This document shows positions 43,679 to 53,819 of a DNA stretch of 64,000 bases, piece after piece. How positions within the stretch are numbered: position 1 is the stretch's first letter; every line of letters starts with the position of its first letter. A program made the translations under genes and the position numbers. This stretch comes from Dokdonella sp. (GTDB taxonomy: Bacteria > Pseudomonadota > Gammaproteobacteria > Xanthomonadales > Rhodanobacteraceae), in NCBI RefSeq assembly GCF_019634845.1, contig NZ_JAHCAQ010000004.1, positions 62,001 through 126,000 of the forward strand. The letters are read 5' to 3'. The notes under the pieces are model-generated. The model saw only the letters and a list, made by a program, of their open reading frames with translations, did not search any database and was not told where the DNA came from.

Positions 43679-45085
43679 CTACTCGAAACCCGCATCGAGC
43701 AGGCCGTCGGCACGCAGGCGGATGGCGACGAACTCGTCTTGGTCGTAGCCGCTGCGAGCCGAGCCGACCGCGATGAGACGCTGGTCGTGCCAGCGGATCG
43801 CGGCGATCGTGTCGAAGTTGCCGGAGCCGTCGGCGAGGTCGATCGGGCCGATGAAGCGGCCATTGCCGGCGTTGCCGAAGCCGGTATCGAGGCGGCCGTC
43901 AGGCCACAGGCGCGTCGCCGCCAGATCGAAGCCGCCGTTGCTTCCCGGCGCGCGCGAATGACCGGCTGCAACGATGCGGCCATCGGGTTGGATGGCGAGA
44001 GCCGTGCAGGCGTCATCGGGCGGCATGCCGCTGCGGAACGCGATCCGGCGCAGGCCGGTGCCGTCGAATCCGCTGTCGATGTTGCCGTCGGCATCGATGC
44101 GCGCGAGCGCGAACCTGGACTCGAGAACTGGTGGCGAGCTCGGTGTGATCACCACGTGGCTGCCGCCGATGACGAGACCATCGGCGGCGTCCAGCGCCAG
44201 TGCCGCAGCATTGAGCGTCCCCGTCGTCGGCACCAGGCGCGCGCCGCCGTCGCCAAACGTGGTGTCGAGCTGCCCCGACGTGAGCAGGCGCGCGGCGGCG
44301 AACGTTCCCACGCCATCAAGGGTTGGCGTAGGCAGTTCCGATGTCGCCGCGACGACGATGCGGCCCTGGGTGTCGATTTTCACGTCACCCACGGTGTTGT
44401 ATGAGGCGCGACCTGCAAGCTCGTCGAAACGCGTGATGCTGACCGCGCCACCGCTACCGAAACTCGTGTCACGACTGCCATCGACCTGCCAGCGCGCCAC
44501 GGAAAGACCCCGGCCGGCGATGTTGATCGGTGCCAGTGTGACGATCCGACCCAGATCATCGACCGTGGCGGCGAGGCGTCCCAAGCGGAAGCTGAAGCCC
44601 ACTGGCGCGGGCAGGTCCACGCAGTCGCCTTCGACCGTGCCGTTGGCATCGACGTGACACAGCCACAGCCTGCTCACGTTGTCGACCACACCGGTGGCCA
44701 GCAGATGCACGCTGCCGTCGGCGGCCCCGATCAGCGCGGCAAGCCTTGGCACCAGAACGCCGGGTGCAACCGTGACCAGGGTCTTGCCGCCGTCACCGAA
44801 TGCCATGTCGCGTTGGCCATTCGCGTCGAGGCGCACGAGTGACAATGCCGTCGGCAGGCCCGATGCATGGGCCGATGTGCCGCCGACCAGCAGGCCACCG
44901 TCGGGCATGGTCAGCATGGCGCTGGCGCTATCGATCGAAATTGCAGGGTTGGCGACGACGTCGATCACGCTGAGGCCCGGCGCATGGTTGCCGAAGCGGG
45001 CGTCGTAGACGCCATCACCGGCGACGGCCAGAGTGGCCAGACTCGACAACATCAAGGTCGCAAAGGCGTTGCGTTGCAATTGCAT
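43679..45085 (-). CDS. Exported delta-60 repeat protein
   Basis: A 468-residue secreted protein made of delta-60 type repeats after a signal peptide (MQLQRNAFATLMLSSLATLAVAG given in part: cleavage after AVA). Repeats have the form LVRLDANGQRDMAFGDGG, ARLLTSGQLDTTFGDGG and TRLWPDGRLDTGFGNAG, which build a beta-propeller-like stack; the protein ends within such a repeat (DGLLDAGFE). Function is unknown; such proteins are usually extracellular or surface bound. The ATG at 45085 gives the signal peptide; the upstream extension does not. Confidence 0.85.
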   Translation of the reverse strand: MQLQRNAFATLMLSSLATLAVAGDGVYDARFGNHAPGLSVIDVVANPAISIDSASAMLTMPDGGLLVGGTSAHASGLPTALSLVRLDANGQRDMAFGDGGKTLVTVAPGVLVPRLAALIGAADGSVHLLATGVVDNVSRLWLCHVDANGTVEGDCVDLPAPVGFSFRLGRLAATVDDLGRIVTLAPINIAGRGLSVARWQVDGSRDTSFGSGGAVSITRFDELAGRASYNTVGDVKIDTQGRIVVAATSELPTPTLDGVGTFAAARLLTSGQLDTTFGDGGARLVPTTGTLNAAALALDAADGLVIGGSHVVITPSSPPVLESRFALARIDADGNIDSGFDGTGLRRIAFRSGMPPDDACTALAIQPDGRIVAAGHSRAPGSNGGFDLAATRLWPDGRLDTGFGNAGNGRFIGPIDLADGSGNFDTIAAIRWHDQRLIAVGSARSGYDQDEFVAIRLRADGLLDAGFE

Positions 45086-45193
45086 GGCTGTGCTCGCTGT
45101 CGTGGGACCGGAAGGTCGCCGGTGCTTGCCTGTCATACGCGCAACGGCCACCGATCCCGCAACGTCGCGCGCCCGCGCACGATCGGCAGCAAG

Positions 45194-46612
45194 TCAGCCC
45201 GCGCTGCGGGCACGCACCTGGGCAAAGCTCCACTCGCGTACGAGTTCGCCGTCCTCCCAGACCGTCGCGAGGGCGTCCTCCCAACCCGGTCCGAGCGCTT
45301 TGGCGTCGGCGCTGATCGCCTCGCCGGGCAGCACCACGGTCTTGAAGGTGCCGTACTCGCGATGCCGGGCCAGCGTCAGGCGCCCGCGCTTGGAAGCCTT
45401 GCCGTGATCGGTCACCGGGTCCTTGTAGACATCCACCCAGCGGCCGTCGACCTTGGCCGCCGAGCACTTCAGCGCGAACTTCTGGGTGTCGCGGTTGAGC
45501 TTCTGCAGCAAGGCACCACCCATGCCGAAGGCGAGATTCTCGGCCGAATAGCCGGCGCGCGTGATGCGCTCGAGGATCAGGCGGATCGAGTCCGGGTTGA
45601 CGCCGTCGCCCTGGATCACGCGCACGTGTTTGAGCACGCGGTAGCCCTTGGCGTTCACGCTGCTGCCGAAGGCGGCGTTGAGCTTGCTCAGCGTCTGGTG
45701 GACGATGTCGGCGGGATCGCCCGAGTCGGGACGGACGACCACGGTGGCGCCGCTCGCGATCACCTCCTCGCGCAACGCGCCGCCCCACATCGCCTCGATC
45801 GCGTGGAACAGGTCGTAGCTGTCGGCGACGCAGGCGAAGACGGCGCCGGGCTTGCCGAACTGGCGCAGCATGTTGCGGTAGGCCTCGAGTTCGCCCTCGC
45901 GTCCCCAGGCAGTGATCGTGCTGTGTTCGGCGGCAGGGATGGAGAAGCCGGCCATCGGTTCGCCGTACCAGCGTCTCGCGCCGAGGATGCCGAGCACGGT
46001 GTCGGTGCCCTGGAAATTGACCAGATGCGCCATGCCGCCGAGCGCCGCCGATTCGGCGCTGGACACGCCGCGCGCGCCGAAATCATGCAGCTTGAACGCA
46101 AGTTCGGTCGCCGGATTGTCGCAGGTCCTGGCCAGGAACTCGCCGATCACCTGCTTGACGTGCCAGCTGACGGTGGCGACCGTGATCGGATACCACACGC
46201 GCAGCAGCAGCGTCTCTAGATACGAGGGCAGCCAGCAGCAGCGCTCGTCGGTGCTCTCGAGCGTCATCAGGGCCTGGTGCGTCGGCACCACCGTGCCTTC
46301 GGCCACGGCGCGGATGCGCAGCGGGAGGCGGCCACCGTGCTGCGTGAGGATGTGGCGCCAGCCCTCCGCATTGAAGGGCTCGCCGTGCGCGGCCCAGAAC
46401 TCGGCCGCCTCGGCGATCATCGCCGCGGTGATGGGCGTGGCGAGATAGTCCTTGAGGATCGCCTGCAGGCCGAAGAACAACGTGCGCTCGTACTCGCCGC
46501 CGCGGCTTTCGAGATAGAAGAAGCCGGCCTGCGTGCCGGGCGGGTACTGGAGCCAATGGCTCGCCTTGTAGCTGTCGGTGTTGAGGATCAGGTTGTGGGC
46601 AATCGGATGCAT
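45194..46612 (-). CDS. nadV: Nicotinamide phosphoribosyltransferase
   Basis: A 472-residue enzyme making NMN directly from nicotinamide and PRPP, the short NAD salvage route. Similarity to NadV/NAMPT is seen in NLILNTDSYKASHWLQYPPGT, FFGLQAILKDYL, LAFKLHDFGARGVSS (base/ribose pocket), SIPAAEHSTITAWG, VVVRPDSGDP and QGDGVNPDSI. In many bacteria nadV sits with a PRPP synthetase gene; none is adjacent here. It is divergent from a lipoprotein gene across a 327-base gap. Confidence 0.93.
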   Translation of the reverse strand: MHPIAHNLILNTDSYKASHWLQYPPGTQAGFFYLESRGGEYERTLFFGLQAILKDYLATPITAAMIAEAAEFWAAHGEPFNAEGWRHILTQHGGRLPLRIRAVAEGTVVPTHQALMTLESTDERCCWLPSYLETLLLRVWYPITVATVSWHVKQVIGEFLARTCDNPATELAFKLHDFGARGVSSAESAALGGMAHLVNFQGTDTVLGILGARRWYGEPMAGFSIPAAEHSTITAWGREGELEAYRNMLRQFGKPGAVFACVADSYDLFHAIEAMWGGALREEVIASGATVVVRPDSGDPADIVHQTLSKLNAAFGSSVNAKGYRVLKHVRVIQGDGVNPDSIRLILERITRAGYSAENLAFGMGGALLQKLNRDTQKFALKCSAAKVDGRWVDVYKDPVTDHGKASKRGRLTLARHREYGTFKTVVLPGEAISADAKALGPGWEDALATVWEDGELVREWSFAQVRARSAG

Positions 46613-46939
46613 GGCACTGTCGTCGGCTGCGGGATCGGCTGCGGCCCGATGCGCTTGACGTCGGCATCGGTGCCGGAACGGTCATCGATGAGGCGGTGGC
46701 GCTCCGCTGGCGCAGCGTCGATGGCCGTGGCTACGGCCGATGCGGCACCACCTGCAATGGCCGGCGTGGTGGTGGCGGGAGCGGGTCGTTGCCCACGATG
46801 ATCGGACGTCACGTTGCCCGATCCGCGCGCGTCCGGCAATCTTCACCGGCTGTGGTGGTCGACGGCGCAGGACGCATCGAGCCTGCGGCGGTGGTCGCTT
46901 CGGCCCCGTGCGATCGGATCATGGCAAGGCAGGCGCGCA
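46613..46939. other. 327-base intergenic region between nadV and a lipoprotein gene
   Basis: The region separates two divergent genes and so should carry both promoters, but no convincing -35/-10 pair, terminator or RNA is visible. Open frames through it on both strands have no family likeness. Confidence 0.4.
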
Positions 46940-47962
46940 ATGGCAGCAAGCATGCAAACCCGGTGGCGCTGGCAGTTGCTCGCGCTGGTGATCTGCGTGG
47001 CACTGCTGGCCGGTTGCCGGCAGGCACCGGCGCTGAGCGGCGGCATGTTCAGCTCCGGCGGCAGGTATTTTGCCTACATCTACATGGTGATCTGGATCCA
47101 CAGCTACCAGCGCACCGGCGGCAGGACCGTGTCCTCGGGCTCGTTCCGCTCGTACCTGCAGGTGATCGACACCGACAGCGGACGCAAGCTGCTGGAGCGA
47201 CCGCTGCGGCCCGATTGTGGTTACCCGCGCATCGGCGACCTCAACGCATCCCATGTGCTCGTCACCTGCATGGCGGCAGGGCGCGACACCCGGGACAGGC
47301 CGGCGCCGTTCGTGTTCGACCTCGCCACCGGCAAGGTCCGCGTGGACAGCAGGACCGTGGCCGAGCGCAATCCCGGCGGCTTGCTCGGTGGGGCCGACTC
47401 GACCTTCCGCGATCCGGCTGCGCCGGAGGCGTTCATTGTCGAGGGCAAGGACGGGCGCAACTACCGGCTCGACCCGACCAGCGGTATGGCGACCGTCACG
47501 AGTGGTGAGCTGGTGCGACTCGAATCGGGAATCAGCGGCTTCTACCAGGCCTGTCACCTGCCCGCCGGGCTGCACGAGAGTGGCGGAACCCGGCGCCACA
47601 TCGAGCGCGACAAGGCGCTGCGCTCGCAGGACGATTTCCTCGATCCGCAGTACCTGTGCGTGGACAGTGGCCAACGCGACTCGCTGGCCGCGGCCACCGA
47701 CATCGATGGCGGCCTGCTCGTGCTGTCGCGCACGAGCACCCAGGATGCGCAGGACAAGCAGCTCACGCTGCTCGACCGGACGACGCTGAAGACGCGCTGG
47801 AGCACGCCGCTGCCGCAGCCGCGCGGGGATTGGGCGGGCCGTTTCGACAGCGAGAAATTCGCCCGCCGCGGGCAGCATGTGCTGGTCGCCAATGCCTCGC
47901 AGCTGCTCGACATCGACCTCGCCAGCGGCCGGATCCTGCGCAACACCGCGCTCGTGGACTGA
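46940..47962 (+). CDS. Hypothetical lipoprotein
   Basis: A 340-residue lipoprotein with a signal peptide ending in the lipobox LLAGC. The mature part has alternating beta-like segments with aromatic and Gly residues (for example LQVIDTDSGRKLLERPL and QLTLLDRTTLKTRWSTPL), reminiscent of a beta-propeller of the PQQ/WD type, but no family can be named. The ATG at 46940 has AGG about nine bases upstream; an ATG four codons later (46952) is also possible. It is single, with a 158-base gap before the next gene. Confidence 0.72.
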   Translation: MAASMQTRWRWQLLALVICVALLAGCRQAPALSGGMFSSGGRYFAYIYMVIWIHSYQRTGGRTVSSGSFRSYLQVIDTDSGRKLLERPLRPDCGYPRIGDLNASHVLVTCMAAGRDTRDRPAPFVFDLATGKVRVDSRTVAERNPGGLLGGADSTFRDPAAPEAFIVEGKDGRNYRLDPTSGMATVTSGELVRLESGISGFYQACHLPAGLHESGGTRRHIERDKALRSQDDFLDPQYLCVDSGQRDSLAAATDIDGGLLVLSRTSTQDAQDKQLTLLDRTTLKTRWSTPLPQPRGDWAGRFDSEKFARRGQHVLVANASQLLDIDLASGRILRNTALVD

Positions 47963-48120
47963 GGCGTGCGTGCCGGGCGCGGCGCGCCCGTGGCGCCTGG
48001 CGTGCGGGCCGGCGTGCCGACTGCGCGCACCGGTTCCGGGGCCGCGCCGCGAGGCGCGGCAGGCGCCGAACGTCGCGGCTTGCGCTATCGTGGCACGGCA
48101 GCAGTCATGGAGTCGTCGCG

Positions 48121-49116
48121 ATGAAGTCGTGGTGGTGGCGTGGGGCCGGTGTCGTGTTGCTCGTCTACGTGGCGGGCGTGCTCGCACTCATGTGGTGGTG
48201 GGACTACGAGCCGCCGCATTTCGACGTGGCCGCCAACGCGCGCGAGGTCACGGGCGAACTGGGCTCCGCATCGCGCGCCGTTACCGGCAGCGTGACCACG
48301 GCTGCGCTGATCACGAGCGCGCAGACGCTGCTCGACAAGCGCGGCGGTTATCTCAGCAACGACCGCCTGCCGCCCGGCGTGCTGATGGACAACGTGCCGA
48401 ACTGGGAGTTTGGCGTGCTGACCGCAACGCGCGACCTTGCCCGCGCGCTGCGCAACGACCTGAGCCGCTCGCAGACGCAATCGGTCGAGGATGCGGACCT
48501 GCAGGAGGCCGATCCGCTGTTCAGCTCACCCAACGACCGCTGGCTGCTGCCGAGCTCGGAAAGCCAATACCGCAAGGCGATCGGGCACCTGCGCGCGTAT
48601 CTGGCGCGGCTGGTCGGAGGCGGGCAGGGCACGGCGCAGTTCTACGCGCGCGCCGACAACCTCGCCGACTATCTGCAGGTGGCGTCGGCGCGACTGGGTT
48701 CGCTGTCGCAGCGACTGTCGGCGGCGGCCGGGCAGGTGCGGCTCGACACCACGCTCGCGGGCGATCCGCATGCGCAGCAGTCCAGTGCGACGCCGCCCGA
48801 GCAATTCGTGCGCACGCCGTGGACCAAGATCGACGACAACTTCTACGAGGCGCGTGGGTATGCCTGGGCGCTGCGTGAGCAGCTCGAGGCGATGCGCATC
48901 GATTTCGCGCCGATCCTGGCCAGCAAGAACGCCACCGTGAGCCTCGAGCAGATCATCCGCGAGCTCGAGGAATCGCAGCGCGCCCTCGGCAGCCCGGTCG
49001 TGCTCAACGGCCGGCCGTTCGGCTTCTTTGCCAACCACTCGCTGGTGATGGCCAACTACATCTCACGCGCCAACGCCGCCATGATCGATCTGCGCGAGTT
49101 GCTCAAGCGCGGCTGA
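48121..49116 (+). CDS. DUF2333 family membrane-anchored protein
   Basis: A 331-residue protein with one N-terminal membrane helix (about residues 8-26) and a long, mostly helical periplasmic part. Family features of DUF2333 are YLSNDRLPPGVLMDNVPNWE, GVLTATRDLARALRN, LLPSSESQYRKAI and IDDNFYEARGYAWAL. The function of the family is unknown. It is followed by a glycosyltransferase gene after 78 bases on the same strand. Confidence 0.88.
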   Translation: MKSWWWRGAGVVLLVYVAGVLALMWWWDYEPPHFDVAANAREVTGELGSASRAVTGSVTTAALITSAQTLLDKRGGYLSNDRLPPGVLMDNVPNWEFGVLTATRDLARALRNDLSRSQTQSVEDADLQEADPLFSSPNDRWLLPSSESQYRKAIGHLRAYLARLVGGGQGTAQFYARADNLADYLQVASARLGSLSQRLSAAAGQVRLDTTLAGDPHAQQSSATPPEQFVRTPWTKIDDNFYEARGYAWALREQLEAMRIDFAPILASKNATVSLEQIIRELEESQRALGSPVVLNGRPFGFFANHSLVMANYISRANAAMIDLRELLKRG

Positions 49117-49194
49117 GCCGGACCCGCGCCGGCCGGGTCCGCGCGCGACAAGGTGGGCGCGCCATGCCAAGATGCGCGCTTTCGTCGGCCAGCC

Positions 49195-50904
49195 ATGCCC
49201 GTGACACCCCTGTGCGCCCCAGCTCCCGCGTGGCAACGCGACGACGCCCTGCCGCTGCTCGCCGCCTTCGCGCTGCTGCTGCCGATGGTGCTGTTGATGC
49301 CGGCGCTGCCGATCGACGAGACGCGCTACCTCGCCGTGGCCTGGGAGATGCGCCAGAGCGGCGACTTCCTCGTGCCGCATCTCAATGGCGCGACCTATGC
49401 GCACAAGCCACCGCTCCTGTTCTGGCTCATCAATGCCGGCTGGCTCGTCACCGGCGTGCAGGCCTGGACCGCGCGGGCGATGACGCTGGCCTGTTCGTTG
49501 GCAAGCCTTGCGCTCATGCATCGACTGGCCTGGCGCCTGAGCGGCTCGGTCGCGGTGGCGCGGCTGGCGACCTGGTTGCTGGCCGGCACGCTGTACTTTG
49601 GGCTGTTCGCCAACGCGATCATGTTCGACGTGCCGCTCGCCACCTGCGTGCTGCTGGCGCTGCTCGGCGTCTGCGACCTCGTCGCCGGGCGCATGCGTCG
49701 CGGCGTGCTGGTGACCGGCGCGGCGATCGGTCTGGGCATTCTCGTCAAGGGCCCGGTCATGCTGCTCGACATCGCCTGCGTCGCGCTGCTGGCGCCGTGG
49801 TGGAGCCTGGGTCGGCTCGACGGTCGCCGCGCGGCGTATTTCGGCGCGCTCGGCGTCGCGCTGCTGCTCGGTGCCGCGATCGCCCTGGCGTGGGCGATCC
49901 CGGCGGCGCTGCATGGCGGCGAGGATTACGCGCGTGCGATCTTCCTCAAGCAGACGCTCGATCGCATCCAGGGCGTCAAGGGCACCAGCGCGCACGGCCG
50001 GCCGTGGTGGTGGTACCTGGCGGTGTTTCCGCTCATGGTGCTGCCGTGGCCGCTCGTGGTGCGCGGCGGAATCGGCGCGTTGCGCGCGCGCCTGCGCGAG
50101 CTGCAGCTCGATGTGCTGGATTGGCGCTGGCCCGCGGCGCTCTGCGGTCGCGCTTCGGCCGCGTGGCGTTGCGGCATCGCCTGGCTGGTGCCGACCTTCG
50201 TCGTGTTCTCGCTCGTCAGCGGCAAGCAGCCGCACTACCTGCTGCCGCTGATCCCGGCGCTGGCACTGCTGATCGCGCTGGGCCTGGAGTCCGCGCAATT
50301 GCGCTTGCGCGGCGGCCTGTTCGGCGCCGTGCTCGTGCTGCTCGGGCTCGGTGTCGCCTCGCTGCGACTGTGGCCGCTCGGCCGCACGGCGCAGGCCTAC
50401 GCCGATCTGATCGCGCCGTGGTGGGGCCTGGCCGTGATCGTGCTCGGCGGCGTGCTGCTGGGCTGGCGCCGACGCCTGCCGTTAGCGCTGCCGGTGGTGG
50501 TGACGCTGGCGCTCGCGCTCGTCATCAAGCTCGTGATCGTGCAGGGCCCAGGTGCGCGCTACGACATCACGCCGATGGCGCAGCGCATTGCCGACCTGCA
50601 GGCGCAGGGACATCCGGTGGCGAATCTGGGTTGGCATCACGGCGTCTACGAGTTTGCCGCGCGCCTGCACGAGCCGGTGCCGGCCTTCGATACGGTGGCC
50701 GATTTCGCCGTCTGGGCGCAGCAGCATCCCGATGCCTACGTGGCGACGTTCTACCGCCAGTTCCGTTTCCGCGCCAAACCCGTGTTCACGCAGCCGTTCC
50801 GCGGCGGCGAGGTGTCGCTGTGGAAAGCCGGCGATGCACTCGCCTCGGGCATCGACCCGAGCCTGTCGCATGCGGCCGACGAGGCGGATGCGGGCGAGGA
50901 CTGA
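49195..50904 (+). CDS. GT39/ArnT-like membrane glycosyltransferase
   Basis: A 569-residue integral membrane protein with about eleven hydrophobic helices and the PMT/ArnT-type acidic motif LPIDETRYLAVAWEM in the first loop, then HLNGATYAHKPPLLFW. Such enzymes use a polyprenyl-phosphate sugar donor to modify lipid A or proteins in the periplasm; the acceptor is unknown here. The C-terminal periplasmic part (about 450-569) is soluble. The ATG at 49195 was chosen because the upstream in-frame residues are polar. Confidence 0.88.
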   Translation: MPVTPLCAPAPAWQRDDALPLLAAFALLLPMVLLMPALPIDETRYLAVAWEMRQSGDFLVPHLNGATYAHKPPLLFWLINAGWLVTGVQAWTARAMTLACSLASLALMHRLAWRLSGSVAVARLATWLLAGTLYFGLFANAIMFDVPLATCVLLALLGVCDLVAGRMRRGVLVTGAAIGLGILVKGPVMLLDIACVALLAPWWSLGRLDGRRAAYFGALGVALLLGAAIALAWAIPAALHGGEDYARAIFLKQTLDRIQGVKGTSAHGRPWWWYLAVFPLMVLPWPLVVRGGIGALRARLRELQLDVLDWRWPAALCGRASAAWRCGIAWLVPTFVVFSLVSGKQPHYLLPLIPALALLIALGLESAQLRLRGGLFGAVLVLLGLGVASLRLWPLGRTAQAYADLIAPWWGLAVIVLGGVLLGWRRRLPLALPVVVTLALALVIKLVIVQGPGARYDITPMAQRIADLQAQGHPVANLGWHHGVYEFAARLHEPVPAFDTVADFAVWAQQHPDAYVATFYRQFRFRAKPVFTQPFRGGEVSLWKAGDALASGIDPSLSHAADEADAGED

Positions 50905-50927
50905 GCAGTGGCCGGCGTGAGCGGCGC

Positions 50928-51461
50928 TCAGTGCGCGCTCGCGTAGCGTGCCACGCCGGCTTCGATCTCACGCTTGGCGGCGGCGGCGTCGGCCCAGCCT
51001 TCGAGCTTCACCCACTTGCCCTGTTCGAGATCCTTGTAGTGCTCGAAGAAGTGGCCGATGCGTTCGAGCCAGTGGCCCGAGACCTGGCTGATGTCGCTGA
51101 TGTGGGCATAACCGGCAAAGGTGCGGTGGTGCGGCACCACGATGAGCTTCTCGTCGGCGCCGGCCTCGTCGGTCATGCGCAACATGCCGACCGGCAGGCA
51201 GCGGATGACCGAGCCGGGCACGAGCGGCAGCGGCAGGATCACCAGCGCGTCGAGCGGATCGCCATCGCCGCCGAGCGTGCGCGGCACATAGCCGTAGTTG
51301 CACGGGTAGCGCATCGGTGTCGACAGCACGCGATCGACGAAGATCGCGCCACTGGCCTTGTCGACCTCGTACTTGACTGGCTCGGCGTCCTTGGGGATCT
51401 CGATGATGACGTTGATTTCGTCGGGTACGCGCCCACCGGCGCTGACTCGGTCGAGGGACAT
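50928..51461 (-). CDS. ppa: Inorganic pyrophosphatase (family I)
   Basis: A 177-residue cytoplasmic enzyme hydrolysing PPi to two phosphates. Active-site features are NVIIEIPKDAEPVKYEVDK, YPCNYGYVPRTLGGDGDPLD with the DGDPLD metal motif, and the HISDISQ and FFEHYKDLE segments. The ATG at 51461 matches the usual MSLDRV-type N-terminus. It is convergent with the glycosyltransferase gene and lies downstream of the S9 peptidase gene on the same strand. Confidence 0.96.
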   Translation of the reverse strand: MSLDRVSAGGRVPDEINVIIEIPKDAEPVKYEVDKASGAIFVDRVLSTPMRYPCNYGYVPRTLGGDGDPLDALVILPLPLVPGSVIRCLPVGMLRMTDEAGADEKLIVVPHHRTFAGYAHISDISQVSGHWLERIGHFFEHYKDLEQGKWVKLEGWADAAAAKREIEAGVARYASAH

Positions 51462-51560
51462 GTTCACTCCATCGCGATGGCCGCGCCGGCGCCATGCGCC
51501 CGCGCGAGGGGCGCGCAGCATACTGCATGCACGTCCAACCTGCCGCGCGCGACCGTGCAG

Positions 51561-53717
51561 TCAGTGCCTGCCGCCACCGAGCTGCTGCCACAGGAAGCCG
51601 TAGCTGAGCGCCCACATCGAAGCCGACTGGCGGGCATCGGCGGCCGCGCCGTGGCCGCCTTCGCGGTTCTCGTAGAACCACACCTTGGCGTAGCCCATGT
51701 CCTCCATGCGCGCCGCCATCTTGCGCGCCTGCACGGGACCGACACGGTCGTCGCTGGTGGCGGTGTAGAACAGCACCGGCGGGTAATCCTGGCCGGGTCT
51801 GAGGTTCTCGTAGGGCGAGAAGGTCCTGATCCAGTTCCATTCCTCGGGCTTGTCGGGGTCACCGTACTCGGCGATCCACGAGGCGCCGGCCGACAGATGG
51901 GTGTAGCGCTTCATGTCGAGCAGCGGCACCTGGCAGACGATCGCGCCGAAGTGCTGCGGGTCGAGCGTGAGCATGTTGCCCATGAGCAAGCCACCATTGC
52001 TGCCACCCATCGCGCCCAGACGCGCGCGCGAGGTGACGCCGCGCCGCACGAGGTCGTCGGCCACCGCGACGAAGTCCTCGTAGGCGCGCAGGCGGTTGGC
52101 CTTGAGTGCGGCCTGGTGCCAGCGCGGGCCGTATTCGCCGCCGCCGCGGATGTTGGCGAGCACGTAGACGCCACCCTTGTCCAGCCATTGCTGGCCAACC
52201 ACGCCGTTGTAGCGCGGCTGCAGCGACACCTCGAAGCCGCCGTAGCCGTACAGCAACGTCGGGTTGGAGCCATCGAGCTTGAGCGCCTTGCGCGCGAGCT
52301 GGAAATACGGCACGCGGGTGCCATCCTTCGAGGTCACGAAGAACTGCTGCGCCTGGTAGGCGTCGGCGTCGAAGAAGGCGGGCGCGCGCTTGAGCAACCG
52401 CGCGGTGCCGCGGCCGAGCGTGCCCAGCGACAGCGTGTCGGGTTCGAGGAAATTGGTGACGTGCAGGAAATAGCTGTCGTCGTCGTCGGGATCCACCGCC
52501 GTGGCCGTGGCCGTGGACAGCGGCGGCGCGCCGGCCAGCGGCGCGCGTTGCCAGTCGCCGTGCGCGTTCGGGGTGAGCACTTCCTGGCGACTGGCGACGT
52601 TGTCGAGCAGGTTGAGGATCAGGTGGTGGCGCGTCCAGCTGTAGTTCGCCAGCGACGTGGTCGCGGTGGGCGCAAACAGCACCACGAGTTCGCGCTTGCC
52701 CGCCATGAAGTCGTCGAAGCGGGCCGCGAGCAGCGCGCCTGACGGGTAGGTCGTCCCGTTCACGGTCCACGCGTCGCGCAACTGGATCGTGAGCCATTCG
52801 CGATGCGCGTCGGCATTGGCGTCGAGCGGGATGTCGAGCCTGGCGAGCGTGCCGTCCTTGCCGCGCAGGAAGGTCTGGCTGGTGTAGAAGTCGATCGTGC
52901 GCGTGACGAACTCGCGCTCGAAGCCGGGCGTGAGATCACGCACCGCGCTGACGGCGAGATCCTCGTCGCTTCCTTCGTACACGAGCGTGGCCGCGGTCAG
53001 CGGCGTGCCGCGCTGCCATAGTTTGGCGATGCGCGGGTAGCTGGAGCGGGTCATCGAACCCGGGCCGAAGTCGGTGCCGACGAAGACGTGGTCGTGGTCG
53101 ACCCAGGCGATCTGCGACTTGGCCGCGGGCAACTGGAAGCCATCCTTCACGAAGGCCTTGTCGTGCAGGTCGAACTCGCGAATCACCACGGCATCGGTGC
53201 CGCCCGGCGACAGCGACACGAGGCAGCGCCGGCTGTCGGGGCGCAGGCACTGCGCCCCGTGCCACACCCAGCTCTCGTTGTCGGCCTTGCCGAGTGCATC
53301 GACGTCGATCACGGTTTCCCAGCGCGGTTGCGCCTTGCGGTATTCGGCCAGCGTGGTGCGGCGCCAGACCCCGCGCGGATGCTCCTTGTCCTTCCAGAAG
53401 TTGTAGTAGCGCTCGCCGATCTTCTCCACGCCCGGGATGCGGGCGTCCGATTCGAGGATGCCGAGCACGGCCTGGCGTGCGGCCTCGAATTCGGGCGTGG
53501 CGGCGAATGCGGCGCGGGTGCGCGCGTTCTGCGCGTCGACCCACTCCAGTGGCTTGGTGCCGTGGATGTCCTCCAGCCACAGCCAGTCATCGTCGACTGT
53601 GGCAGGCCCGGTGGGGTTGGTCGTGGTGGTGGCGGCGGTAGGCATCGGGGTCGGCTGGCTGGCGCAGGCGGTCAGCAACGTGGCGGCAATGACAAGGGCA
53701 GGCAGCGGCAACTTCAT
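51561..53717 (-). CDS. Exported prolyl oligopeptidase (S9A) lipoprotein
   Basis: A 718-residue serine peptidase that cuts after proline in short peptides. The lipobox LLTAC follows a signal peptide; then comes an N-terminal propeller domain (about 45-450, with WLWLEDIHGTKPLEWV at its start) and the alpha/beta hydrolase domain. The nucleophile is Ser573 in GGSNGGLL, with TSDDRV (Asp) and EGGHGAAAD (His) completing the triad. The ATG at 53717 is preferred over upstream in-frame codons because it starts the lipoprotein signal. It lies 99 bases upstream of ppa on the same strand. Confidence 0.94.
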   Translation of the reverse strand: MKLPLPALVIAATLLTACASQPTPMPTAATTTTNPTGPATVDDDWLWLEDIHGTKPLEWVDAQNARTRAAFAATPEFEAARQAVLGILESDARIPGVEKIGERYYNFWKDKEHPRGVWRRTTLAEYRKAQPRWETVIDVDALGKADNESWVWHGAQCLRPDSRRCLVSLSPGGTDAVVIREFDLHDKAFVKDGFQLPAAKSQIAWVDHDHVFVGTDFGPGSMTRSSYPRIAKLWQRGTPLTAATLVYEGSDEDLAVSAVRDLTPGFEREFVTRTIDFYTSQTFLRGKDGTLARLDIPLDANADAHREWLTIQLRDAWTVNGTTYPSGALLAARFDDFMAGKRELVVLFAPTATTSLANYSWTRHHLILNLLDNVASRQEVLTPNAHGDWQRAPLAGAPPLSTATATAVDPDDDDSYFLHVTNFLEPDTLSLGTLGRGTARLLKRAPAFFDADAYQAQQFFVTSKDGTRVPYFQLARKALKLDGSNPTLLYGYGGFEVSLQPRYNGVVGQQWLDKGGVYVLANIRGGGEYGPRWHQAALKANRLRAYEDFVAVADDLVRRGVTSRARLGAMGGSNGGLLMGNMLTLDPQHFGAIVCQVPLLDMKRYTHLSAGASWIAEYGDPDKPEEWNWIRTFSPYENLRPGQDYPPVLFYTATSDDRVGPVQARKMAARMEDMGYAKVWFYENREGGHGAAADARQSASMWALSYGFLWQQLGGGRH

Positions 53718-53819
53718 GGCGGCTTCCGGGGTGGCTGAGCCCGCCATTGGGCCGCGCACCGCGCCAATTGTCCAGCGCCTGGCCGGCCGCGCGCGCCACC
53801 GATCGTACGAAGGACGTCG

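Noticed and set aside
49164..52742. Open frame of 1192 codons spanning the glycosyltransferase, ppa and S9 peptidase genes
   Set aside because: It crosses three genes with clear family motifs in other frames; the translation is Arg/Ala-rich low-complexity filler.
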